Of a DNA stretch of 13,204 nt, positions 1-6,241 are shown piece by piece. This DNA is from Bacteroidales bacterium (GTDB lineage: Bacteria; Bacteroidota; Bacteroidia; Bacteroidales; JAADGE01). The DNA is taken from positions 1 to 13,204 of the forward strand of contig JAOZQB010000071.1 in the NCBI GenBank assembly GCA_029932445.1. The letters are read 5' to 3'. The translations under genes were made by a program, and so were the position numbers. Numbering within the stretch: the first letter of the stretch is position 1; each line of letters starts with the position of its first letter. A model generated the notes under the pieces. That model saw only the letters and a list, made by a program, of their open reading frames with translations. It was not told the DNA's origin and ran no database searches.

Positions 1-114
1 GTAGGAATTAGTATGATTATTTTTGGATTTATAGGATATAATAAGAAAAAAAGCAGAGAAATGTACAGAAAAAATAAAATTGGACAATTGAAGGGTGAAT
101 TGAATAATAAATAA
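1..114 (+). CDS. C-terminal end of a small membrane protein (partial)
   Basis: Frame 1 is open from the window edge to a TAA at 112-114 and gives 37 residues. They begin with a hydrophobic stretch (VGISMIIFGFIGY) followed by a strongly basic tail rich in Lys, Arg and Asn. This is the usual look of a last transmembrane helix with a positively charged cytoplasmic tail. The reading frame ends 8 bp before the end of the convergent phoH gene, so the two genes are nearly tail to tail, and no hairpin terminator is visible between them. The 5' part lies outside the window, so the family cannot be named. A chance open frame is possible given the short length, but the hydrophobic-then-basic composition favours a real gene end. 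Confidence 0.5.
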   Translation, partial: VGISMIIFGFIGYNKKKSREMYRKNKIGQLKGELNNK

Positions 115-122
115 AACAGGAA

Positions 123-1055
123 TCAATTATCCTTCTCAAATGCCTCAACAATAGGGGCAACCAAAGGATGTCTTACAATATCTTCTTTTTTAAAATCAAC
201 AAAACCGATGTCTTTAATACCTTTCAGAATTTTATAAACTTTGACCAAACCGGAATGTGTTTTTTTCGGCAAATCAATTTGTGTCATATCGCCGGTAACA
301 ATGAATTTTGAGTTTTCGCCCATTCGGGTTAAAAACATTTTCAATTGCGGAATACTTGTATTTTGAGCTTCGTCCAAAACCACAACGGCATCGCTTAAAG
401 TTCGTCCGCGCATATATGCCAAAGGAGCAATTTGAATGATGCCTTGTTCCATGAGTTTGGATAATTTATTTCCGGGCAAAATATCAAGCAAAGCATCGTA
501 AAGTGCCTGCAAATAAGGGTCTAATTTATCTTTTAAATCACCGGGAAGAAAACCCAAATTTTCGCCGGCTTCCACAGCAGGACGGCTTAAAATAATACGT
601 TTTATTTCATTGTTTTTTAATGCTTTTACGGCAAGTGCCACGGCAAGATAAGTCTTTCCGGTTCCGGCCGGTCCGGTAGCAAAAATCAAATCTTTTTCAT
701 CATACAGTGTTACGAATTTTTTTTGGTTTTCGGAACGCGGAGAAATCGGTTTACCGTTATTTCCGTATATGATAATATTTTTTGATTTTACGGCGGGCTT
801 TATTTTATCTTGGAATATTAGTTCTATCTCTTTAATATTTAATTGATTGTATTGTTCTAATCGAAGTTTTAAATTCTTAATGAAAGAATTGAATTCATCA
901 ACTTCTGTTTTTTCTCCGGAAACTTTTATTTCATCACCTCTGAATATTAATTTTAATTTCGGAAATAAACTTTTAATACGGTCAATATTTTTACTGTCAT
1001 TTCCGTAGAAATCAATCAGCGAATCCGGGTCTAAATTTATTTTTTTTTCAATCAT
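123..1055 (-). CDS. phoH: PhoH-family ATPase (PhoL type)
   Basis: This 310-residue protein has the PhoH P-loop NTPase fold. The Walker A motif GPAGTGKT is at residues 128-135, Walker B VVVLDEAQ at 224-231, and the family motif TGDMTQIDLP at 254-263. The first 65 or so residues look like the small KH-like N-terminal domain common in bacterial PhoH/PhoL proteins. Length is typical. Members of the family bind and hydrolyse ATP and are linked to RNA metabolism, often beside ybeY in proteobacteria; the exact role is unsettled and the name comes from phosphate-starvation induction in E. coli. The gene is divergent from the S-adenosylmethionine hydrolase gene, with 55 bp between the starts. The ATG is the natural start because it precedes the complete N-terminal domain. 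Family assignment is secure; the cellular role is not shown by the sequence. Confidence 0.95.
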   Translation of the reverse strand: MIEKKINLDPDSLIDFYGNDSKNIDRIKSLFPKLKLIFRGDEIKVSGEKTEVDEFNSFIKNLKLRLEQYNQLNIKEIELIFQDKIKPAVKSKNIIIYGNNGKPISPRSENQKKFVTLYDEKDLIFATGPAGTGKTYLAVALAVKALKNNEIKRIILSRPAVEAGENLGFLPGDLKDKLDPYLQALYDALLDILPGNKLSKLMEQGIIQIAPLAYMRGRTLSDAVVVLDEAQNTSIPQLKMFLTRMGENSKFIVTGDMTQIDLPKKTHSGLVKVYKILKGIKDIGFVDFKKEDIVRHPLVAPIVEAFEKDN

Positions 1056-1062
1056 TAAGTAA

Positions 1063-1070
1063 TAATTTTG
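1063..1070 (+). promoter_or_regulatory. Candidate Bacteroidota -7 promoter element for the SAM hydrolase-mazG operon
   Basis: TAATTTTG fits the Bacteroidota primary-sigma -7 consensus TAnnTTTG exactly. It lies about 40 bp upstream of the TTG start at 1111, in the 55-bp divergent gap with phoH. The same 11-nt string TAATTTTGCGT recurs in front of lptD (11874-11884). No good -33 TTTG element was seen at the expected spacing, so this is a consensus match only. Confidence 0.4.
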
Positions 1071-1110
1071 CGTTTACAAAGTAAATACATTTTTCATTTA
1101 ATACGAAAGC

Positions 1111-1893
1111 TTGCCGGTAATAACTCTAATATCTGACAGAAGTGCTGATGACTTTTTCCTCGGCAGATTAAGAGGAAAAATATTGACCGCTTGTAAGGAT
1201 GTGTATATTATCGATTTAGCTCATAATATAGGGCATCACAGTGTTTCGCGTGCCGCATTTATTTTAAAAAACAGCTGGCGTGATTTTCCGGATAATACGG
1301 TCCATTTAATCGGTGTTGACAGTGAATGTAACGGAAAGCGAAAACATTTAATAGCCGAAATCAACAATCAATATTTTATTGCTGCCGATAACGGTTTATT
1401 GAGTCTGGTTTTTGAACCTTCTGAATTACAAAAAGTTGTAAAAATTGAATTATGTAATGAAGATATTAAAATGACACCGGCATTATTTTTATTTGCTGAT
1501 GCTGCTTGTGAAATTATTAAAGGCAAAAATATTGAAGCTTTCGGTAAAGTGACTTCTGATATAAAACGCATGCTGGCGATAAAACCTGTTTTCGATACTT
1601 CGTATATTCTCGGAAATTTGGTTTATACGGACAGTTACGGTAATGCGGTTTCTAACATATCTTTTGATTTGTTTCAGGAAGTTGCAGCCGGGAGATCCTA
1701 TAAAATTTTTGCCGGCAGTTCGGGTTATATGATTGATACAATAAGTTTACGCTATCAAGATGTGGAGGAAGGCGATTTAGCAGCTGTTTTTAATTCTCTC
1801 GGTTTGCTTGAAATAGCTATGAATAAAGGAGATTTGGCAAATCTCTTGAATTTTGACAATAATACAAAAATCAGAATAGAATTTTATGATTAA
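1111..1893 (+). CDS. S-adenosylmethionine hydrolase, DUF62 family (adenosine-forming type)
   Basis: The 260-residue product matches the SAM hydroxide adenosyltransferase family, whose members cleave S-adenosylmethionine to adenosine and methionine using water/hydroxide; related enzymes are the SAM fluorinase and chlorinase. Visible family landmarks are an N-terminal beta strand followed by SDRSADDF (residues 8-15, equivalent to the usual TDFGxxD with both Asp kept), the VHLIGVD strand (64-70), the ADNGLLSLVF segment (92-101), and the YTDSYGNAVSNIS segment (172-184) at the junction to the C-terminal barrel. The usual FG after TD is replaced by RS. No ATG occurs in frame before residue 121, and an in-frame TAA lies at 1099-1101, so TTG at 1111 is the best start: it begins right before the first core strand. 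The stop overlaps the mazG start by 8 nt (ATGATTAA), implying translational coupling in a two-gene operon. Solitary housekeeping members are common, and their physiological purpose is unclear. Confidence 0.85.
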   Translation: MPVITLISDRSADDFFLGRLRGKILTACKDVYIIDLAHNIGHHSVSRAAFILKNSWRDFPDNTVHLIGVDSECNGKRKHLIAEINNQYFIAADNGLLSLVFEPSELQKVVKIELCNEDIKMTPALFLFADAACEIIKGKNIEAFGKVTSDIKRMLAIKPVFDTSYILGNLVYTDSYGNAVSNISFDLFQEVAAGRSYKIFAGSSGYMIDTISLRYQDVEEGDLAAVFNSLGLLEIAMNKGDLANLLNFDNNTKIRIEFYD

Positions 1894-2974
1894 ACGCATT
1901 GTAAAAATGGTTTTCCGAAAGGAAAATATTGATGATTTTATCAATTTTACGGATAAAATTAAAGAAATGATAAAAAGTCATGAGGGCTGCTTGCATTTGG
2001 ATATTTTGCAGGATAAAAAGCATCCGGAAATCTTTTTTACATACAGTTGCTGGAATTCCGAAAAGGATTTGGATGAGTATCGTAAATCAGATTTTTTTAA
2101 TAACATTTGGCCGGAAACGAAAAAATGGTTTCTCGAAAAACCTCTGGCATGGAGTACTGAAGTCGTTCATAAAAACGGTGTTTTAAGTCAACTCGAAGAA
2201 AAATTTGTTGCTTTTGAACGGATTCTCGGAATAATGGATAAAGTTCGTAAAGAATGTCCGTGGGATTCGGTGCAAACCAATGAAACATTGCGGACATTAA
2301 CTATTGAAGAAACCTATGAGCTTGCCGAAGCGGTTTTGAAATCAGACAGTGAGAATATAAAAAAAGAACTCGGAGATTTATTTTTGCATATTATTTTTTA
2401 CGCAAAGATTGCCGAAGAAAAACAACAATTTGATATTGCCGATGTCTTTAATTCCTTATCCGAGAAGTTGATATACAGGCATCCGCATGTGTTCGGAGAT
2501 ATAGAAGTTGAGAATAAAGGAGAGGTTGAAACAAATTGGGAAGCATTAAAATTAAAGGAAAAAGCCAACGGAAATAATCATACGGTTTTGGGCGGTATAC
2601 CTCAATCGTTGCCGGCAATGATAAAAGCTGTGAGAATGCAGGAAAAAGCACGCGGTGTCGGTTTTGACTGGGACATAAAAGAGCAGGTTTGGGATAAAGT
2701 GAAAGAAGAATTGGGCGAATTTGAGGATGAATTAAAAGCCGGCAATAATAAAAAAGCGGAAGAAGAATTCGGCGATGTTTTATTTGCGATGATTAATGCG
2801 GCTCGCCTTTACGGTATTGATCCCGAAAGTGCCTTGGAGCGTACCAATCAAAAATTTATTAAACGCTTTAATTATCTTGAAAATCAAACTTTAAAGAAAG
2901 GAAAGTCCTTAAAAAATATGACTTTGGATGAGATGGAAGCGGTTTGGCAGGAAGCAAAAAAAAATGAGTACTAA
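1886..2974 (+). CDS. mazG: MazG nucleotide pyrophosphohydrolase with N-terminal ABM (quinol monooxygenase-like) domain
   Basis: This 362-residue protein is about 100 residues longer than ordinary MazG (about 260). Residues 1-94 resemble the ferredoxin-like ABM/YgiN fold: a beta strand IKRIVKMVF, a helix, HEGCLHLDILQD (32-43), FFTYSCWNSEKDLDEY (50-65), then a short helix and WSTEVV (89-94). Residues 105-362 form a full tandem MazG. The first metal-binding set is EETYE (141-145) with ELGD (161-164); the second is EELGEFEDE (274-282) with EEFGD (293-297). MazG hydrolyses NTPs/dNTPs to the monophosphates and pyrophosphate, for house-cleaning of the nucleotide pool and, in E. coli, modulation of (p)ppGpp. 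The ATG overlaps the end of the SAM hydrolase gene, and the operon ends at a strong terminator. The MazG part is certain; the ABM assignment rests on pattern only, and its substrate is unknown. The ABM domain may simply promote dimerisation. Confidence 0.9.
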   Translation: MIKRIVKMVFRKENIDDFINFTDKIKEMIKSHEGCLHLDILQDKKHPEIFFTYSCWNSEKDLDEYRKSDFFNNIWPETKKWFLEKPLAWSTEVVHKNGVLSQLEEKFVAFERILGIMDKVRKECPWDSVQTNETLRTLTIEETYELAEAVLKSDSENIKKELGDLFLHIIFYAKIAEEKQQFDIADVFNSLSEKLIYRHPHVFGDIEVENKGEVETNWEALKLKEKANGNNHTVLGGIPQSLPAMIKAVRMQEKARGVGFDWDIKEQVWDKVKEELGEFEDELKAGNNKKAEEEFGDVLFAMINAARLYGIDPESALERTNQKFIKRFNYLENQTLKKGKSLKNMTLDEMEAVWQEAKKNEY

Positions 2975-2978
2975 CTAT

Positions 2979-3017
2979 AAAAAAACCTCAGAATTTTAAA
3001 ATTCTGAGGTTTTTTTT
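2979..3017. terminator. Bidirectional rho-independent terminator
   Basis: A perfect 12-bp palindrome CCTCAGAATTTT/AAAATTCTGAGG (2986-3009, no loop bases outside the palindrome) is flanked by seven A (2979-2985) on the left and eight T (3010-3017) on the right, extending the stem. It begins 4 bp after the mazG stop codon and lies 21 bp before the end of the convergent minus-strand gene. It can therefore terminate transcription from both sides. Confidence 0.92.
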
Positions 3018-3038
3018 ATGATATTCTGTATTAAATAA

Positions 3039-3887
3039 TTATTCCGTTGTAAGATCCCTGAATTGAAATTTATTATTATTCATTCCTAATTCCAATAATA
3101 TAATTTTTTTCAGGTTTACTATTTTAGAATCTGTAAATCTGACAGTCATTTTTATCGGAACTTCGTTAATACATTTTTTTGAAAGTGCGGCATATCTTCC
3201 GTCCGTTTTATCATTACCGAAACTGATATGATTGGGGTAATATTCATTTCCTGAATCGTCAATAAATTTGGATGATGTTGCATTTAATACTTCTATTTTG
3301 TCATCATCATAATTCGTAACAATAAAATTAAATGTTAATGTATCGGATTTTTTAGTTATTGATTTTAATTCCGTAAAAACAGCATCGTCAATTTCTTCAG
3401 ATAACGGATTATTCAAAAGTTTTTTGTCAGCATCTGATGTACCGAACGGAATGATAATATTTGTAAATCGTATATTAACATCTGTTTCTTTAGGTGCTAT
3501 ATTAATCGGAATTTCCAGAAGATTTAATGTCTTTCGTTTTGAAACAGCTCCGGAAAAAATGATTTTTCCTTTTACGGGTACACCGGCAATGATATTTGAA
3601 TTCATTCTGCTGAATTTACCCGTTACTTTTTCTTTTCCGATTTCTCCTTGTTCGGGATTGTATTCATTTCCTTTTGTATCAAATATTCTAATCTTTTGTA
3701 AAGAAATATAAATAGTTTCATCTGATTCGACAGCCGTAATGATGAATTTACAATGAAGTTGTTCGCCTACAGCTTTAATTTCGGTAATTTGAAAAGAAAT
3801 ATTTTCGTTATTAAAATTCAATTCTTGAGAAAAGCCGGAAAGTGAAAAAAAGGCAATAAATATCGGTAATAAAAATAATTTTTTCAT
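3039..3887 (-). CDS. Exported protein with two tandem immunoglobulin-like repeats, function unknown
   Basis: The 282-residue product starts with a clear signal peptide (MKK, a hydrophobic core to about residue 17, predicted cleavage after GFSQ near 21) and has no lipobox cysteine, so it is probably periplasmic. The mature part is an internal duplication: residues about 29-146 and 168-277 share an order of motifs. Examples are KGNEYNPEQ (72-80) against SGNEYYPNH (212-220), EKVTGKFSRMN (86-96) against DKTDGRYAALS (227-236), GVPVKGKIIFSG (102-113) against EVPIKMTVRFTD (242-253), and LNLLEIPI against LKKIILLEL. The pattern of beta strands with a conserved GNEY turn resembles DUF4352-type immunoglobulin-like domains often found as exported ligand-binding or stress proteins, but no family can be proved here. 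The gene ends at the shared terminator and lies 72 bp downstream of the ywbE-like gene in the same direction. Confidence 0.8.
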   Translation of the reverse strand: MKKLFLLPIFIAFFSLSGFSQELNFNNENISFQITEIKAVGEQLHCKFIITAVESDETIYISLQKIRIFDTKGNEYNPEQGEIGKEKVTGKFSRMNSNIIAGVPVKGKIIFSGAVSKRKTLNLLEIPINIAPKETDVNIRFTNIIIPFGTSDADKKLLNNPLSEEIDDAVFTELKSITKKSDTLTFNFIVTNYDDDKIEVLNATSSKFIDDSGNEYYPNHISFGNDKTDGRYAALSKKCINEVPIKMTVRFTDSKIVNLKKIILLELGMNNNKFQFRDLTTE

Positions 3888-3959
3888 AATTTTAAAGGGT
3901 TAAATTTAAATTTAAATATCTTGTGTAAATCTACGATGTATTATTGTGAACAGCAAATT

Positions 3960-4169
3960 TTAATCAATAATTGTTTGAACTCTACCGATTTCGCCGGTTT
4001 CCAATTCAACTTTTATACCGTGCGGATGCTTAGCTGATTTTGTTAAAATTCGTTTAACGAAACCGTCGGTTAATTCACCGCTGCGTTGATCTTGCTTTTG
4101 AACAATTTCAACTTCTTGTCCGATTTTGATGTCTTTTCTGTTTTTACCGCTGAGTTTTTGGTGTTCCAT
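3960..4169 (-). CDS. ywbE: YwbE-family small protein (DUF2196)
   Basis: This 69-residue basic protein carries the hallmark YwbE pattern: RKDIKIGQEVEIVQKQDQ (11-28), RSGELTDGFVKRIL (29-42) and HPHGIKVELETGEIGRVQTI (48-67). YwbE is a small, widely distributed protein of unknown function. Its beta-rich, basic, single-domain appearance suggests an SH3-like fold that might bind nucleic acid or protein, which is an inference. The start lies inside the end of the upstream membrane protein gene (26-nt overlap), so the two are probably translated from one transcript. No alternative start codon is apparent, and the length matches the family. Confidence 0.88.
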   Translation of the reverse strand: MEHQKLSGKNRKDIKIGQEVEIVQKQDQRSGELTDGFVKRILTKSAKHPHGIKVELETGEIGRVQTIID

Positions 4170-4911
4170 TTTTTTTATTTTTAATTTCTTTAATGATTAA
4201 AGTAATATCTGCGTAAAAATAAATTAAACTCATAAAAATACCCATGATACCAACTATTGGTTGACGAATATTTAAAGGATGAAAAATCATTTTTAATCCG
4301 AAAAAAACTACAAAAATAAATGCAGGATAAGTAAAAAATCTTAATAATATTCTTTTAAAGATATAGTTCTTTTTTTGTTTTTTATAATTTTTAATTTCAG
4401 GAAATCCTTTTAATACATCGTTCAAATGTTTTAAAAATACTTTAATATTTTTTTTGTTAACGGATGCAAATAATTGAATAGTCGGTTTATCAGGATTTTT
4501 AACACTATTAATCAGAAATTTATCATTATCAAATATAAGTATTATAATATTACTCGTTAGTCTGTTTTCTGTTTGATCAAAATTTTTAGTAATATTATTA
4601 GCTGTAATGTATTTATCGGTAGTTTCAACTATTTGAAAATCACATTCTTCAGATGCACGTCTTATTGCTTCAAGAATATCTTTATTTTTGAATGAACCCT
4701 TAAATTCCCTGAAATTAAGTTTTCTTCTGTAATTTATAATTATCAATAAAGAAGTAATAAGCCAAATCCAAAAAACAATATTTATAAAACCGGATAAGCC
4801 CCAAAGAAATAAAGTCGGGATAATTAAAATTGAATAATGATTTAATGTTTGTTCAAAAGATAATTTTAATTTTCTGTTCTTAATAATATAATCAAGTTCT
4901 GAATTTGTCAT
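4144..4911 (-). CDS. Membrane protein of unknown function, four predicted helices
   Basis: The 255-residue product has two predicted transmembrane helices near the N-terminus (about 26-43 and 44-61) and two near the C-terminus (about 190-210 and 217-240). Between them lies a soluble domain of roughly 125 residues rich in Lys, Asn and beta-prone stretches (for example NIIILIFDNDKFLINSV, 121-137). Basic residues just after the second helix (YRRK) and around 176-191 suggest the middle domain is cytoplasmic. I do not recognise the family. The gene overlaps ywbE by 26 nt. Its start codon is only 12 nt from the stop codon of the orphan dapA tail at 4924-5013. This suggests that it once followed dapA directly in an operon, before the fic segment separated them. 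Confidence 0.75.
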   Translation of the reverse strand: MTNSELDYIIKNRKLKLSFEQTLNHYSILIIPTLFLWGLSGFINIVFWIWLITSLLIIINYRRKLNFREFKGSFKNKDILEAIRRASEECDFQIVETTDKYITANNITKNFDQTENRLTSNIIILIFDNDKFLINSVKNPDKPTIQLFASVNKKNIKVFLKHLNDVLKGFPEIKNYKKQKKNYIFKRILLRFFTYPAFIFVVFFGLKMIFHPLNIRQPIVGIMGIFMSLIYFYADITLIIKEIKNKKNGTPKTQR

Positions 4912-4923
4912 TTTTACGACTAA

Positions 4924-5013
4924 TTATATTTTTTTCATCAATTCCTCAATTTTCTCATATGTTTCACGACTGACGGATGCCGGCGGCAGACGAACGAATT
5001 TTTTGCAAATACC
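4924..5013 (-). pseudogene. Orphan copy of the dapA 3' end (29 codons plus stop)
   Basis: Read on the minus strand, this stretch encodes GICKKFVRLPPASVSRETYE followed by KIEELMKKI and a TAA stop. It matches residues 264-292 of the intact DapA at 6242-7120 in 23 of 29 positions, and 75 of 90 bases. The best-conserved part, 4969-5015 against 6287-6333, is 45 of 47 bases identical; the terminal 43 bases are more divergent. Homology stops abruptly at about 5015. There is no start codon in this frame leading into it, so it is a truncated remnant and not a gene. It lies in the same orientation as dapA, 1.3 kb away, with fic between. The simplest reading is that it is the displaced original tail of dapA, or the target duplication left by an insertion at the 3' end of dapA. 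Confidence 0.85.
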
Positions 5014-5067
5014 CAATGTTCATCTAAAGCTCTATCGTTCATATTTACAACTAATTGCGACATGCAC

Positions 5068-5088
5068 TATATTTTGTGTGTGCAGTAT
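5068..5088. repeat. Left half of inverted repeat flanking fic
   Basis: These 21 bases match the reverse complement of 6214-6234 at 17 of 21 positions without gaps. The outer 7 (TATATTT) and inner 10 (TGTGCAGTAT) positions are identical, and the four mismatches are all in the middle. It lies 7 bp from the fic stop codon. The two halves enclose the fic gene and its promoter region. They could be ends of a small mobile unit or a pair of recognition sites. Confidence 0.5.
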
Positions 5089-5095
5089 TTTTTTC

Positions 5096-6136
5096 TTATT
5101 TTATCGAATAATTTGTTCCTGCTCCAATTCCATATTTCTCGATTAAATTTTCATTTAATAATTTCGTTAATATTCGTTTTACTGTCGGATTTGGTATATG
5201 CAATTTATTTGCTGTTTCACCCGATTTACTTCCCGGATTACCTTCAATATAAGTAAGTATTGACTTTTCTTTCGGTGATAATTTTGCTTTTGTTCCTTTA
5301 ACTTCCAATTTCTTCATCAATTGTCCTTGAATATTCAAAAGTGCTGAAAAAAAGAAATTAACCCATTCGGTAATATCTTCGTTTGGTCTTTGTGCCTGAC
5401 AATGTCGCAGTTTTAAATAATACTCACTTTTTCGGCTTTCTGTTTCGTGTTCAAAACTTATATATTGTATCCATTTATATCCGTTTTTTAATAATAGCAA
5501 TGTTGCTAATAATCTGCTTAACCTTCCGTTTCCGTCTTGAAAAGGGTGAATACTTACAAATTCATAGGAAAACACAGCAGTTTTAACCAAAGGGTGTATT
5601 TCTGTATCAGAATTATACCAATTAATCAAATTTCGCATTGCATCTTCTGTTTCAAATCCTGCATTTGTTGTTTGAAAAATAATCTGTTTTGTTCCATCCG
5701 GCAGAGTGGCTTCAACAGCATTTGAATGTTGCTTATAATCTCCTTTATGCCATTTGTCTTTATCACTATGCTTTAATAATAGATTATGCAGATTTTTTAT
5801 ATTGCTTTCCGTAATTTCAATTTCATTGTAATTTTCTGATATTAGTTCTAAAACTTCAAAATATCCGACAACTTCTTGTGCATCTCTTTCTTCGACTTTT
5901 GTAATTTCAAGATTATCCAACAAGGCTTTTACTTCTTCGTTACTCATTTTAGAACCTTCTATTCTTGTTGATGCTCCGACACTTCTGATTGTTGCTATAT
6001 CTTTAAGCTGTTTTAAACTTTGTCCTTCTCGCTTTTCAATACTTAACCAAGAGGCGTCAAATCTGTCAATTTTACTAACAATTCGCAGTAAATTCCAATC
6101 TAAATTTAATCTGAATATGTAAACTTTATCAATCAT
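5096..6136 (-). CDS. Fic-family protein AMP-transferase with C-terminal winged helix
   Basis: The 346-residue protein contains the complete Fic catalytic motif HPFQDGNGRLSR (197-208). The His acts as general base, the acidic residue coordinates metal, and GNGR binds the nucleotide phosphates. Fic enzymes usually transfer AMP from ATP to a hydroxyl side chain of a target protein. An N-terminal STRIEG (56-61) fits the inhibitory motif [S/T]xxxE[G/N] located before the Fic core, so this is a class II, self-inhibited Fic and needs no separate antitoxin. Residues about 285-346 look like a winged helix-turn-helix (LSPKEKSILTYIEGNPG, then a PNPTVKRILTKL recognition-helix-like segment and a GAGTNYSI wing), as in SoFic-like proteins. 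The first ATG is the right start: the next Met (64) would remove the inhibitory motif. The gene lies alone between two copies of the dapA tail. Upstream TGATACGA repeats could be bound by its own winged helix. The cellular target is unknown. Confidence 0.92.
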   Translation of the reverse strand: MIDKVYIFRLNLDWNLLRIVSKIDRFDASWLSIEKREGQSLKQLKDIATIRSVGASTRIEGSKMSNEEVKALLDNLEITKVEERDAQEVVGYFEVLELISENYNEIEITESNIKNLHNLLLKHSDKDKWHKGDYKQHSNAVEATLPDGTKQIIFQTTNAGFETEDAMRNLINWYNSDTEIHPLVKTAVFSYEFVSIHPFQDGNGRLSRLLATLLLLKNGYKWIQYISFEHETESRKSEYYLKLRHCQAQRPNEDITEWVNFFFSALLNIQGQLMKKLEVKGTKAKLSPKEKSILTYIEGNPGSKSGETANKLHIPNPTVKRILTKLLNENLIEKYGIGAGTNYSIK

Positions 6137-6140
6137 ACTG

Positions 6141-6148
6141 CAAATTTA
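6141..6148 (-). promoter_or_regulatory. Candidate -7 element for fic
   Basis: TAAATTTG on the minus strand fits the TAnnTTTG consensus and ends only 4 nt before the fic ATG. If used, it would give a leaderless or nearly leaderless mRNA. The -33 region would then fall at the edge of the TGATACGA repeats, so binding there could block the promoter. No TTTG is found at the ideal spacing, so the call is tentative. Confidence 0.3.
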
Positions 6149-6166
6149 CTAAATTAAATCAAATTG

Positions 6167-6217
6167 TGATACGATATGATACGAAAATATTCGATTATGA
6201 TACGATTTCTCTGATAC
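6167..6217. promoter_or_regulatory. TGATACGA repeats, candidate operator upstream of fic
   Basis: Three perfect copies of TGATACGA occur at 6167-6174, 6177-6184 and 6198-6205, and a partial copy TGATAC at 6212-6217. The starts are 10, 21 and 14 bp apart. The first two intervals are close to one and two turns of DNA, which would place bound protein on one face of the helix. The cluster lies 31 to 81 bp upstream of the fic start codon. The winged helix of the Fic protein itself is the natural candidate for binding (autoregulation). This is inferred from position and phasing alone. Confidence 0.55.
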
Positions 6218-6234
6218 TGCACAACATAAATATA
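6214..6234. repeat. Right half of inverted repeat flanking fic
   Basis: This is the partner of 5068-5088 (17 of 21 bases in inverted orientation; ATACTGCACA is identical). It lies 7 bp beyond the stop codon end of dapA and just upstream of the fic operator repeats. A further copy of ATACTGCA overlaps the fic start codon (6135-6142). The motif might therefore be a repeated protein-binding site and not a transposon end. Confidence 0.5.
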
Positions 6235-6241
6235 TACACAA

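Noticed and set aside
3424..3711. A 95-codon plus-strand open frame
   Set aside because: Antisense to the exported duplicated-domain gene, with no independent start context or family features.
4938..5042. A 34-codon minus-strand open frame starting ATGAACGAT that runs through the dapA tail remnant
   Set aside because: It reads the remnant out of frame and has no recognisable features, so it is best explained as a chance frame created at the insertion junction.
5063..5084. Short stem TGCAC/GTGCA as a fic terminator
   Set aside because: Only 5 bp with a 12-nt loop, and the T-run lies on the wrong side for fic transcription. The sequence is better described as part of the flanking inverted repeat.
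5016..5095. Possible antitoxin gene partner for fic
   Set aside because: No credible small gene is found on either side, and the Fic protein carries the inhibitory STRIEG motif itself, so no partner is needed.
6167..6205. TGATACGA repeats as a CRISPR or plasmid origin
   Set aside because: The repeats are too short and their spacers too irregular for CRISPR, and no replication initiator gene is present; a promoter operator fits better.
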